NCBI RefSeq assembly: GCF_021155765.1
Contig: NC_060107.1
Span: 14,742,501-14,806,500 of the forward strand
Source of the DNA: Diprion similis
Lineage: Eukaryota > Arthropoda > Insecta > Hymenoptera > Diprionidae
Length of the DNA stretch: 64,000 bases
Reading direction: 5' to 3'
The stretch's first letter is position 1. Every line of letters begins with the position of its first letter. This document shows positions 51,078-62,000 of this stretch, piece by piece. The translations under genes and the position numbers were made by a program. The notes under the pieces were generated by a model. That model was given only the letters and a program-made list of their open reading frames with translations, searched no databases and had not been told where the DNA came from.

Positions 51078-51250
51078 GAGCATGAAGTTAGTAACGTTAC
51101 TATAACGATGCATGTTTAGAAAAAATCGTTATGTCGCATTTTTAGGAATGTATGAAATTTAGTAAACCATGATAAACAAAATATGCTTTTGTTTTGAAAA
51201 GCTATCTCGTTGAAAGTCATTTGTGTTTCGTGACTAACTTCAGCTCCGTG
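51078..51250 (+). mobile_element. Dispersed MITE-like element, copy 1 (pairs with 60461-60690)
   Basis: Begins near TGAAGTTAGTAACGTTAC and ends near GACTAACTTCAGC, a weak inverted pair. The interior shares AACGATGCAT, TTTAGGAAT, GTAAACCATGATAAACAAAA and CTCGTTGAAAGTCATTT with the second copy. Confidence 0.7.
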
Positions 51251-54200
51251 TTTCTTTACTGTTTTTGGCGCATCTTCTGTACGTTTCTGCCCGCGTTTGA
51301 CGGAATGGGAATTTTACTAATGATGAGTTTTTATTAATTTTATTACAAGATAATGGTTCATCGATAGTTACTTATCAAATTATTACATTTGTAAGCTATA
51401 AAGATCTCTTTTAGACTACAAAAACAAAAAACTGTAATTATAAACAACGTAATTAAACGGTCTTTATCTAAATATACGGATTATATTCCGCTTCAACGAT
51501 GGACAGAGATTTTTTTAATCAAATAATCTAATCGTTTCGAACAGTTTCACCTTTTAAATCGTAATTTTGTTTTGCGTAATAATTTTTTTCTTCAATGCCG
51601 ATGCGTGTCCAGCCTGTCTCTCTCTATTTTATGAGTTCACATCAAATATACAATTCAAATATCTGGTCATACATAATTGGGTGTAACGATACATATGCTT
51701 AGGATTGATTATTATACCATCGAAATTAGGTAGTTTATTTTAATTCTCCTATTCCTAATTATAGTTCATAAATTTGCATAGTAAAATATCGTGATGTTTC
51801 TAATCGATATTTATTACATAAACACTCCATTTAAGCATATAAAGGTATATAAAGGCTTCCATGACTTTCATACCGTGTGCTTTTGAACTTTGCTCAAAAA
51901 AGTCCATAACACATGTTATAATAATCAGATTCCAGTCATTCATGCATTTTCTAATCAAATTGAGATTCTGATTCAGTCTATCCAAAAAATTGTCGCTGCA
52001 CGAAAGCTTGTGAAAAAATTTTGCAATACAGTTACCAAGCACTGACTGAAAAACAAAAATGTTCTTGTCTTCCGCGTCTTACAGTTTTGAAGTTGATGAT
52101 GGTTTTTCTTTTCTTCAAGAATAACTTTAGAAAATTGTTTATCTTACTTGAAATCGTAACAAAATAAAAACAAACTCATAGAATTTATAAACAGCATGGA
52201 ATTTTACCAATAACTGTATGAATTTCGTATTTCTTTTCTAGTATGGTAATTTTTCCCAGGTCTTCAATCATTTTCATACCTGCTGACGTCATAAATAGCG
52301 AAATTCTAAATATAGGCGTAGAATTTGTTTAATAGGTCATTTACGCAAATTTTTGCGTCGAAAATACATACGAATGCGGAAAAAGAAAAACTAAAATTTG
52401 TTATCAATCAAGTCTCAAACCAATTGATTGTGCTGAAATATCCGAAAGGTCAAATTTGAAACAATCTTTGGTACAGATTCTTTCGATTCCTGCTTGAATC
52501 GTATGCAATTAAAAAAATTGGGAATGCGTCAGGGAAATGATACATTCTATTAGAGATTTATGAACGTCAATTTTGATTCTTGCGAGGTATAAATAAAGGC
52601 AAGCCTGCAAATTCTCGGTAGTTAGGTTAGATGGGTTCATAAATTATGATCAGCTCTTTAAACAGCAGAGATTAATCATCTTCATAGCTAGCCGTATGGA
52701 ATATTTATCAGGTTTTTCGATCGTTTACGTATTCGGCAAATCGTTAATCCAACAAAATTTTACCAATACATTAACACAAATGCCCACAGTAATTAATAAT
52801 TAAACAGTTCAATGACATATTCGTTGTATTCGTTGTGCGTGCGCGTTACGCAAGTGATGGTGGTTGCCTATAAATATTGAGCAAGATTCTTTCCGATCAC
52901 ACCGAGAGGCATACGTCAGCTAAAATCACGTACATTGCGTGAATATCATACGAATTGGTGAAACAAATAGATAGGCTTATTTTTTATTGCAATCTGTAAT
53001 GTTTCAGCAAACTTGCACAGCGCCATCTGGATGATGCGTGTTCATAAAGTTAGTTTGATTACCAAACTGAAATCGAAAACTTAAAACGGGGTAAAAATTA
53101 TAATCGAAATGGTTTTTGATAAATAGTGTAACTTTACTTTGTTTCTATTCGTGCAAGTTTTTGATCAATGAAATTAAATACAAAAAACGGCCAACAGGCG
53201 TTAGAGTGACACTTTCGGCTCTGATGATTGAAATCTGGTACTTGATCCCCAATTACTACTGTCAATAAACCAAATTTTATCCAGTACAGGCGGTATTTTT
53301 TTTCGTTTAGTAAGACTTATATGCAAATGCATATGGTTTTGTAATACATCACATACATATTTTTCGTATAAAATTGCTATTTTGACTTAATAAATTTTAT
53401 ACACACATTAAATTTGCAATGCACAAAAAAGTTTATCATTATATGGACTGGGTTTCTGTTTTGAAAAACACAAGCGGTTCTAGACTGGCCATGAGCGCGA
53501 CCTCTTACTTCTCGTTTTCACCATACAGCTCCTAGTTCACAGAGAAAAAAAAAGAATAATATTTGATAATAATTACTGATTCGAATTTCGAACTACAAAT
53601 TCAGATTTGTGATTGACGATTTTAAAGCCCTCGGATACCATATTATTTGAAAATATGACAACTTTTTTTTGTTTTGAAGTGTTATAATGGATCCACCATA
53701 GCAAATTTTGGACGACTGACCTTGGATTCGTTATCAGTAACCCAAAAAAACTTTGCCTACCACTTTCTATCAAAATCGGAATATTTTTAAATTTTTTTCC
53801 ACCATATTGAATCACCATTTTGGATTTCACAATCTGACTTCAGGTTCATGCTCAGCCACCCAAAAAACCTCATGGTACCAATTGTCATTCAAATTCATTC
53901 ATCCATTCTCCAGGTATAATGATTTTTAATTGATTTTTTGGAATTTTGTTATTTAAAACAAACAAAAAAAAAAAAATTATCACGTATGCACACACAGACG
54001 TCCATCTGAAAATAACTAGTGATCCTCTAAACCGCAAAGGATGGAGATCTAGTGAGAATTCAACTTTTCATTTCCGGGGTGATTATAATAACTTGCTTTT
54101 TTTCTTATAACAGAGATACGGGAAGTTGAAAATTACTGCAGTTAATTGCAAGTCTTGCAGGTATTAATATCATACGATGCGAAAATATGGCTATTAATCA

Positions 54201-54738
54201 TCGCCATTTATGAGCAACTCAAGGACTTATTGACAATATGCAGTTCACGTTGTGAACTCAATCTGTTCATCTTTACTGGTAAATATTTCCGTATAATATA
54301 TTAAATTTTACAGGAGTTACACCGCTTTTATCGAAATTTTTTTCTCACGACGACTTCTTCAGAAGATTGCAGCGACATCAGATTTCATCTACCTCGTGCA
54401 ATATAAAAATTCATTCTACTTCAAAATGTGACTTCGCAATAGCTTTCTCGACTTTGACGATTTTTTAAGGACAACAACGTCACGGTACTCCGGGAGGTTT
54501 TACAGTGGATTTCACAGGCCTTAAGATTTCCTGGGATTTGGGAATATTTTTTAAGACTTCAAGGTAGTTTCGCCCTGTGAACAATAACTGTGAATTTGAC
54601 TAATACTGAGTTAGCGTGCGCTGTGTATACAATTTTTTGTCTTACAATAGAAAACCCCTGCAGTCAATTAATGTAGAGAAACGACGTGTCGTTGAGAAGT
54701 TCTTGAACCGTCAAACGCAACAAAATTGAATCAGGGAA
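51251..54738. other. Gene-poor region around 51.9 kb
   Basis: Besides the exon-like ORF at 51874-52045 nothing convincing is present. TATAAATA motifs occur at 52589 and 52870 but no transcript can be followed from either. An AT-rich block at 53570-53930 gives a lysine- and asparagine-rich minus ORF that looks like repeat DNA. Confidence 0.45.
51874..52045 (-). other. Unassigned exon-like ORF
   Basis: 57 codons open between a good acceptor (TTTTTCAG, ending at 52046) and a GTATGA donor (starting at 51873). The peptide is amphipathic and helical-looking (CIAKFFHKLSCSDNFLDRL, LIRKCMNDWNLIIITCVM, FFEQSS). I recognise no family. Phase 0 in and phase 1 out, so it cannot splice directly to the FN3-like exon at 50506 without another exon between. 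Confidence 0.3.
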
Positions 54739-55142
54739 TCAGGGAATTCTCAGGGAATTTTATATGCCCTGGAAAAAACCTGGAAATCTCAGGGAATTTC
54801 AAGTCGTATCTGGAATATACTGATTTCTATCCTAGTTTCATAAAGATTCAGCCATTTGGTATTCATGGAAATTATGGAATCAGGGAATTCTCAGGGAATT
54901 TAATATCCCCAGGAAAAAAAGCTGGAAATCTCACGGAATTTCAAGTCGTATGTGGAATATACTCATTTTCATCCTGGATTCATAAAGATTCAGCTATTTG
55001 GTATTCATGGAAATTATGGAATTGAGGAATCCTCAGGGAATTTGATATCCCCTGGAAAAACCTGGAAATCTCAAGGAATTTCATGTCGTATCTGGAATAT
55101 ACTGATTTTCAACCCAGATTCATAAATATATAGCCATTTGGT
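54739..55142 (+). repeat. Tandem repeat, three copies of an about 141-bp unit
   Basis: Copies start near 54739, 54880 and 55022. Each reads TCAGGGAATTCTCAGGGAAT, then CTGGAAATCTCA, GTCGTATCTGGAATATACT, CATAAAGATTCAGC and ATTCATGGAAATTATGGAAT, with a few substitutions. The third is truncated. A 99-codon ORF crosses copies 1-2 only because the array lacks stops in that frame. Confidence 0.92.
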
Positions 55143-56029
55143 GAGAAATTTTTTTTTTTATTCTTTCAACTTTCAGGCAATGGTTATGAACCAAGCCCTG
55201 ATTTCTTAAAACTTGCACGTGCTATCGAATTCTTAAAAATTCGTCTCACATTGAGCAGTGCACAAGTCAAATATAAAATATTCTTCTTCGTATGACAATT
55301 GTACTTTTCATTTATCGTGTACATGAGAACACCCTAAAAAAAGAATAATTCTTGTCTAGAAAAGTTGGAATTCTCAGAAAATTACGTTTTCCCAAACAAC
55401 TGGAAACCCTGGAGACGACATCAGGATTTGTCTGCGCGTTGTCTGACGACGATAAGCGGTAAAAACGATAAAAAGCGAAACAAGTGAATTCGAATCGAGT
55501 GCTTGACACGATGCTCGCGAATCGGGATTCATCGGCGAAGCTCGGAGGGCTTCGGGATTGCGAACACGGCAAGCGTCGCAGCAGGAGAAATTTCGTGACG
55601 AATTCGGCGAGCGATGGGTGTTAAAAAAGCAAGATGTCGGCCGACGGCGGCGGGCGAGTGTCGTGGTCATGTGGTGCTGAGACCCGTTGACCTGATAGGT
55701 GTTCTCACCCGTACTGTCATAAAGCAAACGGGGCGAAAACATGCGTTAGACGTCGGTGAGATGAGCCGGTTTTGTTGTTTTCGAAAACTGTTGTGTCGGC
55801 GGAACTCGCTCGGCCGCCAATATCGACGGCGGCTGCTACTCACTTCGTTGCCCTGCAGCTTGTTGTCGGAGTGAAGTTAGTCGGAACAACGGCCGATGAA
55901 ATTGCACCCACGTCGAAACATCAGTCTTCACTTCGCTTTTTCTCTTATACTCTCCCCCCTCCCCCCTCCCCCTGCTGATACCGCTGCTGCTACCGCGGCC
56001 TGATATTCAATCACCGGAAGACGTTATCA
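55143..56029 (+). promoter_or_regulatory. CpG-rich promoter and 5' UTR region of PKI
   Basis: From about 55400 base composition turns GC- and CpG-rich, unlike the surrounding AT-rich DNA (CGGCGAAGC, GTCGGCCGACGG, GGCCGCC). It ends at a strong donor (ATG then GTGAGT, 56030-56035). This fits a promoter plus first exon of the plus-strand PKI gene. A C-rich run at 55951-55975 gives the minus strand G-runs of 5, 6 and 6. Confidence 0.55.
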
Positions 56030-59000
56030 ATGGTGAGTGAGTTGATCGTTCCTTCGCTCGTTCCTACTTCGACCCCCGACGCGGCTCAAACGGGACACGT
56101 AACAAACTCATGGCCTGCAACTTGCCGCTTAACACCTACTCTCTCGATTATTTACCTCAATGCGCGTCACGCGGCTATCGTTTTTACATGCATTTGTGTC
56201 TGTTTATTATCGTGTATGTAATATATACATTCATGCAACTTTTCGTTCGGTATAAACGTCGTTGTTGTTCTTGTTGACATGGTCGTCGTTACTTGTTTGA
56301 TATAGGTTTGAGTAGAGCTGTTGGATAAACCCATGAAATATTCGCCGATCTCTCTCTCTCTCTTTGTCAAAAGTTTATTCCTTATTCGCTTACTTATTGC
56401 TTACACCCCGACGGCGGGACTTCAGCAGTGTTTCATGTTCATTATTGCATTCGTTTCATCTCTTTGTGTCGTTTAGTTCACCGTCGGTAAGGTAGATATC
56501 GTCGACGGTGATTCACTTGTTACTTTTTTGTACCTTGTATCGCAGAGCTTCGTATAGATTTTATATTTGAAGACTTATGTCTATTAATCGAATAGTTTTA
56601 TCGAAAAATATTTCTGACTAAAGTTGTGTAAAGGATTTTACGGAGGACACAAAATTAGTGGTTCAGTTCCGTGTAATTGAAACGAAAACAATTTTTGAAT
56701 GTTATTGTCATCGTGACACTCCAAATATCTTTTAAAATGGAATATGGATAACGAAAGCATGGCTATTTTGATGGCTTACAATTAGATGAAGATAAATTGT
56801 GAAGAAGACTCATTCAATTTGTTGTTTTTTTTTTACGAAAAGTTATCGCAGTGTCAAAATTTTCATCTAAAACATCAAAATGGCCATGTTTTCAACATTC
56901 ACGGTCCTTTGATCATTGTCGCATTGTAACTCAAAATTCGAAAATGCGTGATTCGCTAGGAAAATAGTTATACGTTTTGTCCTATAAAAAGGTGTTGCCA
57001 TTTAGTCTTCCACTTCAAAACCGCACAACTTTCGCTTGCAATGATTTTTTTAATAAAACTATACGAGTTTCGAAGATCTAAGTTAGAAGACAAACAGCGG
57101 AAATGGACTTTGCTGTTCTGAGCACAGAGCAAACGGAGAAAATGACAATTTTAATGCGGTAAATTATACGCGACAAAATTGTAATATTTAATAATTATCA
57201 ACCACACGTGCAGTTTTTCGACATTTCTATAAATAATATTAATTGCCACCGAACAGGCGAGCAACGATCTGTCATAAATTTAATTCACTTTTATCGAGAA
57301 CGTGATTTCAGCTCGTTGAATCATTCGACGTTCGACGTCAAATTTGCACGTTCAAACATAAATAATTGAGAGTTCAGGAACATTTGCTTTACAGTCAACA
57401 TGAGTTTCTCGATACTTCTTCTTGAGTTTTGTTTAATATCTTAAATAAATAATATCCTGAATAATTTAGATACATTATGTATCTCTTGAAGATTGATCGT
57501 ATAACATTGCTGCAAGTTTCCTTTCAGTTGATCTTCAAGTATCTTGTACACTTATAAGGCGTTGCATAAAACTGCGGCAAGAAAGTTGTTTACCTTGGTA
57601 ACACCATTGCAGTTCGCTAAAGAATGCACAGTCGAAAAGAAAGAATTGTGCAGTAATGGAGGGGAACTAAATGAAAAAATTATTAAACAAAGTATTCTTT
57701 GCTTTAACAAATTAATTTAATTGTAAAAACCGTTTTAGGACATTGAAATTTTTGCAACTTCGTATCTGGGTGCCATTTCATATATTGCATCACATAAGTG
57801 ATCGAAAAAATTTTGCAGTTTTTAGGAATGACTCAACAGAATTTTACGTGATTACATAACGAAACTGAACTGGTTAATGACTTTTTGCTACCGCCCGGTA
57901 ATCATTTGAATGTTAAACTTGAAAAAACCTTGCTTTTTACGAACCAGGAAAAGGATAATTAAATTCAATGTAGAAATGTCAAAAATTAAAGGTTAATTAT
58001 TGAACCAATGAATCTGATTTCGCTTCGTATGAATATACATTAAAATCGATTCTGTAACAAAAATAGCTTTGCCAATCGATGAATTCAACGTTCGTAAATT
58101 TACGCAAACAGTTCAAGAAAAATATTAATTGATGACCAATCTTGTTCATTGATCGTGACTAACTATACGGAAGATCTTTCTATTCTGACGACGTTTTTTT
58201 CTGAATGACAAAAAAACTTTCCTGTCTCGATGCTTGCCGATCGCCATATTCGGTAAAGTCGAATGATACTGAAAGTATCTTCGGAAAAAAATAAGAAAAA
58301 GAGAAGTCAAGCGAAGTAGCTTAAGAACGAAGAAACTAGGAGAAGAACAAAATTCGTAAACTGGTTGTAATATCCGGTTGAGCAGGTGAAGCAGCTGCAA
58401 CAACGCCATGACGCTGCCGGATCGGCGAAGGTTCACGCGAATGCAACGCGTGTCAAGTCAAGGTCGAGGAAGTGTTGCCGGCCTCAAAGGCGACTGAACC
58501 GTTCCCAAGGTACTCATCTCATCCCGAGGTTCCATTCTAAACTCCCATTTTCCCCCCACGCTTGCATATTTCATCCGTTATGACATATAATATACCTACA
58601 TATAATTAATATAACTATACTTGGAATGCTAATTACTAACCCCATTATATATGTAATATATGTATAGTTATATTTAACCATGCGTTTATAATATTACATA
58701 TTATTCTTAAACACGTTCACGTTATTTTATATTTATCTTTTATGTACATGGGGTGGTCCGAATGAACGTGAACAAGGTATGACGACGACCCCCTCAGAAT
58801 TGATCGCTGATTTATTTCCTACTTCTAGTCCACCAAATGTACATTTTCCAATTTTTTCAGATTTTTTTCACCTCTCCTTTAGGAGTAGGTATTTTAGGTC
58901 TCATCTTCCGTAACTCGAATACTGTGAATTTGGAATAAAAATTTTGAAGGATCAGAGATTGGGTTCATTTTTTCAGAATTTTCTAGAAATCGTAAGTCAT

Positions 59001-62000
59001 TGTTTTTAACGAAAAACTCACAAAAATCGATTTTTTTCAAAAACAAAGTTCTTAAGAAATTTGAAACTTTTTTAGAATTTTCTTTAACTGGAAAGAAAGC
59101 TTTTTTACTTTGTCGCAAAATGAGCCCGGCCGTCGTTTGGAGGTACGCTTCTCTTTGCACAACAATCTGCAAATTATCGGATAAAAAATGGGCTGAAGAA
59201 AAGTTTCAGTCAAATTTTACAAATCGAGTATAACGTTAACATTTGGCTGTAACTTTTCTTCAATCCACTTTTCGATGTCGTAACATGCACATTGAAGTGC
59301 AAAAAAAAAACGTCGCTTTGATACGACGGCCAGGCCCATTTTGTCTTAAAGTAAAAAAGTTTCCTTTCCAGTCAAAGAAAATTCACAAAAAGTTTCAAAT
59401 TTTTCGAAAACAATCGATTTTTGTGCGATTTTCGTTCACAACGATAACTTACGACTTCCAGGAAATTTTGAAAAAATTATAAAGTGTATATTTGGTGGAA
59501 TAGAAGTAGGAAATACATTTTACTACCCCATCTATATGTATATTCTACGTATACTTATAATAAATTTTATACTCGCATGTCAGAACTATACATAATTAAT
59601 ATTATATGAACATTACTGCACAATTTTTCGGCATATACTAACATTATAAGCTCTCTTTTTTGATCATCATTTTGTTCAGCTTCCTATATGCATTGCTCGT
59701 GATAGCTATTCACCGTACATAATAAACATATAATTAATAATATATTTTAATTAGAAACAATAATTAAAGACTCACTCTTTTCTCTCAGCGTGCAGAGCAA
59801 TGAATACTCTCCAACATTTTTCGTGTGCATACTGTACAGTAAGCAAACCGATAAATATTGTTAGTTTTGAAACTAATTCGCGTCAACGACTCTGAAATGA
59901 AAGAGAAAAAGAGAGAGAAAGACGAAGCATCTCGTATATCGGAGAAAAGGAAGCATGGGTTTTTGGGTACATGACGAGTGTCTTACTTTGTGAATTATCA
60001 AAAGTGTTTGGACAGAATTAAAAAAAAAAAAAATACATATATATATATATATACATGTTTCTTTTTTTGCTACTTCACGTGAAATTCCACAGATCATGCA
60101 ATATCCTGAAAATATCGTAGCACATGTAACTCGACATGATTTGAAACATTTAAAATAAATCGCGCAATATAAAAGTATTTTAGATTCCAAGTTCCATACA
60201 AAGTACAAACACATAACTGCAAATAGAAAAACTCGCTTAAACACTGCTGAAATATTTCTAAATTGGTTTAAGTGCACGCATTAATCAACAGTATTCTTGA
60301 AATGTTGAATGATCAGAATATGTAAATATTGCATCAATATTTCTACAATATTGAGTATTTTTTGGGATATGATAAATCATTCGTAGCATATTGTTTACCA
60401 ATTGTAGCTCCAATGCTGCATGGCATTAGCCTGAAGGTATACAGTCAAACAGAGCTTAACATGAAAAAATGAGGTTAGGAACGTTACTGTAACGATGCAT
60501 ATTTAGGAAACATCCTTACTTCGCACCTTTAGGAATTCCTGAAACTTGGTAAACCATGATAAACAAAATATACTCTTATTTTGAAAAGCCAACTCGTTGA
60601 AAGTCATTTCAAAAGTTTGCATTTAGGATTTTTTCATCCGATGGTTCGTTACGTTAACGTTAATAACTTCAGCCTCATAGCTTAACAGTATTTTCAAGTA
60701 TCCGGCACATGGATATGGGTCAGCACTGCACTCGTGATATTGATTTCCTTTGTGGAAAAATATCGCATGGAAAGGCTAGCTTAGCTGAATCCATGAATAC
60801 ATCGCTTGTAGGAACGTGATATGTCACATGTGACACGATATGAGGTGCGAAATTAAAGATGCATTGCTACTCTATTATCAAAGCTTATAGCGTTAATCGC
60901 TTGGTCGAAGAATTATACAAACAGCGAATTATCATGTGAGTCATGAAAATTGCAGAAAATTTATAAATTTTGTGATCTCTAAGGGTTTTACTAATTGGAC
61001 AGTGATCAGTTCAGATCAGCGATGAAAAAGTTTCGGGGTCACAAGGAAAGGTTGTTTTGATCAAATGCAGCTCGGCCAAACTTGAATTGCTTCTTTGAAT
61101 TCATTATGCGTTTTATCAATTTTGTGCTCCATGTTTATTTTACTTCTATCAAAACGAAATAAGGTTTTTAATGATTCTTGTTTTAACACTTTATATAATA
61201 AACGCTTTCCTGCAACTGCAGAATTGTTCGTCAAGTCGCAAGCAACTACGTCTAGAATACATTATTTAATCAATCAATAAGTTGAACAAGTGCCGCGCAA
61301 CAAAAAAAACTTTCATGATTTTGCAACAAATTTCTCATAAGCAAAAAAACTAACCCATAACAAGTTTTAGATCTTTATTATATTTTTTTTTTATTGTTTT
61401 TTGTTTAGTTTAGCAATATTATATGAGGTGAGTTGAAAAGCATAAAAAAACTGGCATCTCAAATTAGAACTTGCAACTCGGTACTTTTTAAATGGAGGAA
61501 TAAATTTGCTTTTGGGTAGGTTTCACCTTTTTTTCAGTTTCGGTAATAACAGGCTTTGAACAATGCTTGTAAAATTTATTGGAACAATTTTGTGATCGAA
61601 AATTTCTGACTTATACTTTAGGGATTATTGTCTGCTTCTGTAATTCTGCTTATCGTGAATTTGGTGAGAGATATAACGTAAAAAGTTTGAACGCACGATT
61701 GAATGTTTGCATTGTATTTGTTATTCAGCACTGTATGTACATTTTTGCGTGCTTTATATGATACTTAATTTTAGTTGGTTATTTTTCAGCTTGGCTGCAG
61801 TCTTTCATACCTAAAAACAAATCGCTATGTTTCAAATAATGAGTAAGAATTCGTCAATTTGGCGTTAGGACAATTAATGGCCCATTTATTAATTAAATAG
61901 GGACGATTTTAGCCATTTTTAACCCTCCCTACCCATGTAAGAACACATATGATTTCTTGGACTCCCCCTCCGAACTTCTTACGTAAGAGTTTACCTAAAA

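Noticed and set aside
52580..52900. Two TATAAATA boxes as promoters of a hidden gene
   Set aside because: No ORF, splice donor or initiator context downstream could be followed; TATAAATA is expected by chance in AT-rich DNA.
53573..53830. 85-aa minus ORF
   Set aside because: Lys/Asn-rich, looks like a translated non-coding repeat; no splice borders or motif.
54726..55025. 99-aa ORF
   Set aside because: Open only because it crosses two units of the 141-bp tandem repeat; no conserved domain.
55374..55874. ORFs on both strands in the CpG-rich region
   Set aside because: Stop-poor because GC-rich; both strands are open over the same bases and neither shows a domain.
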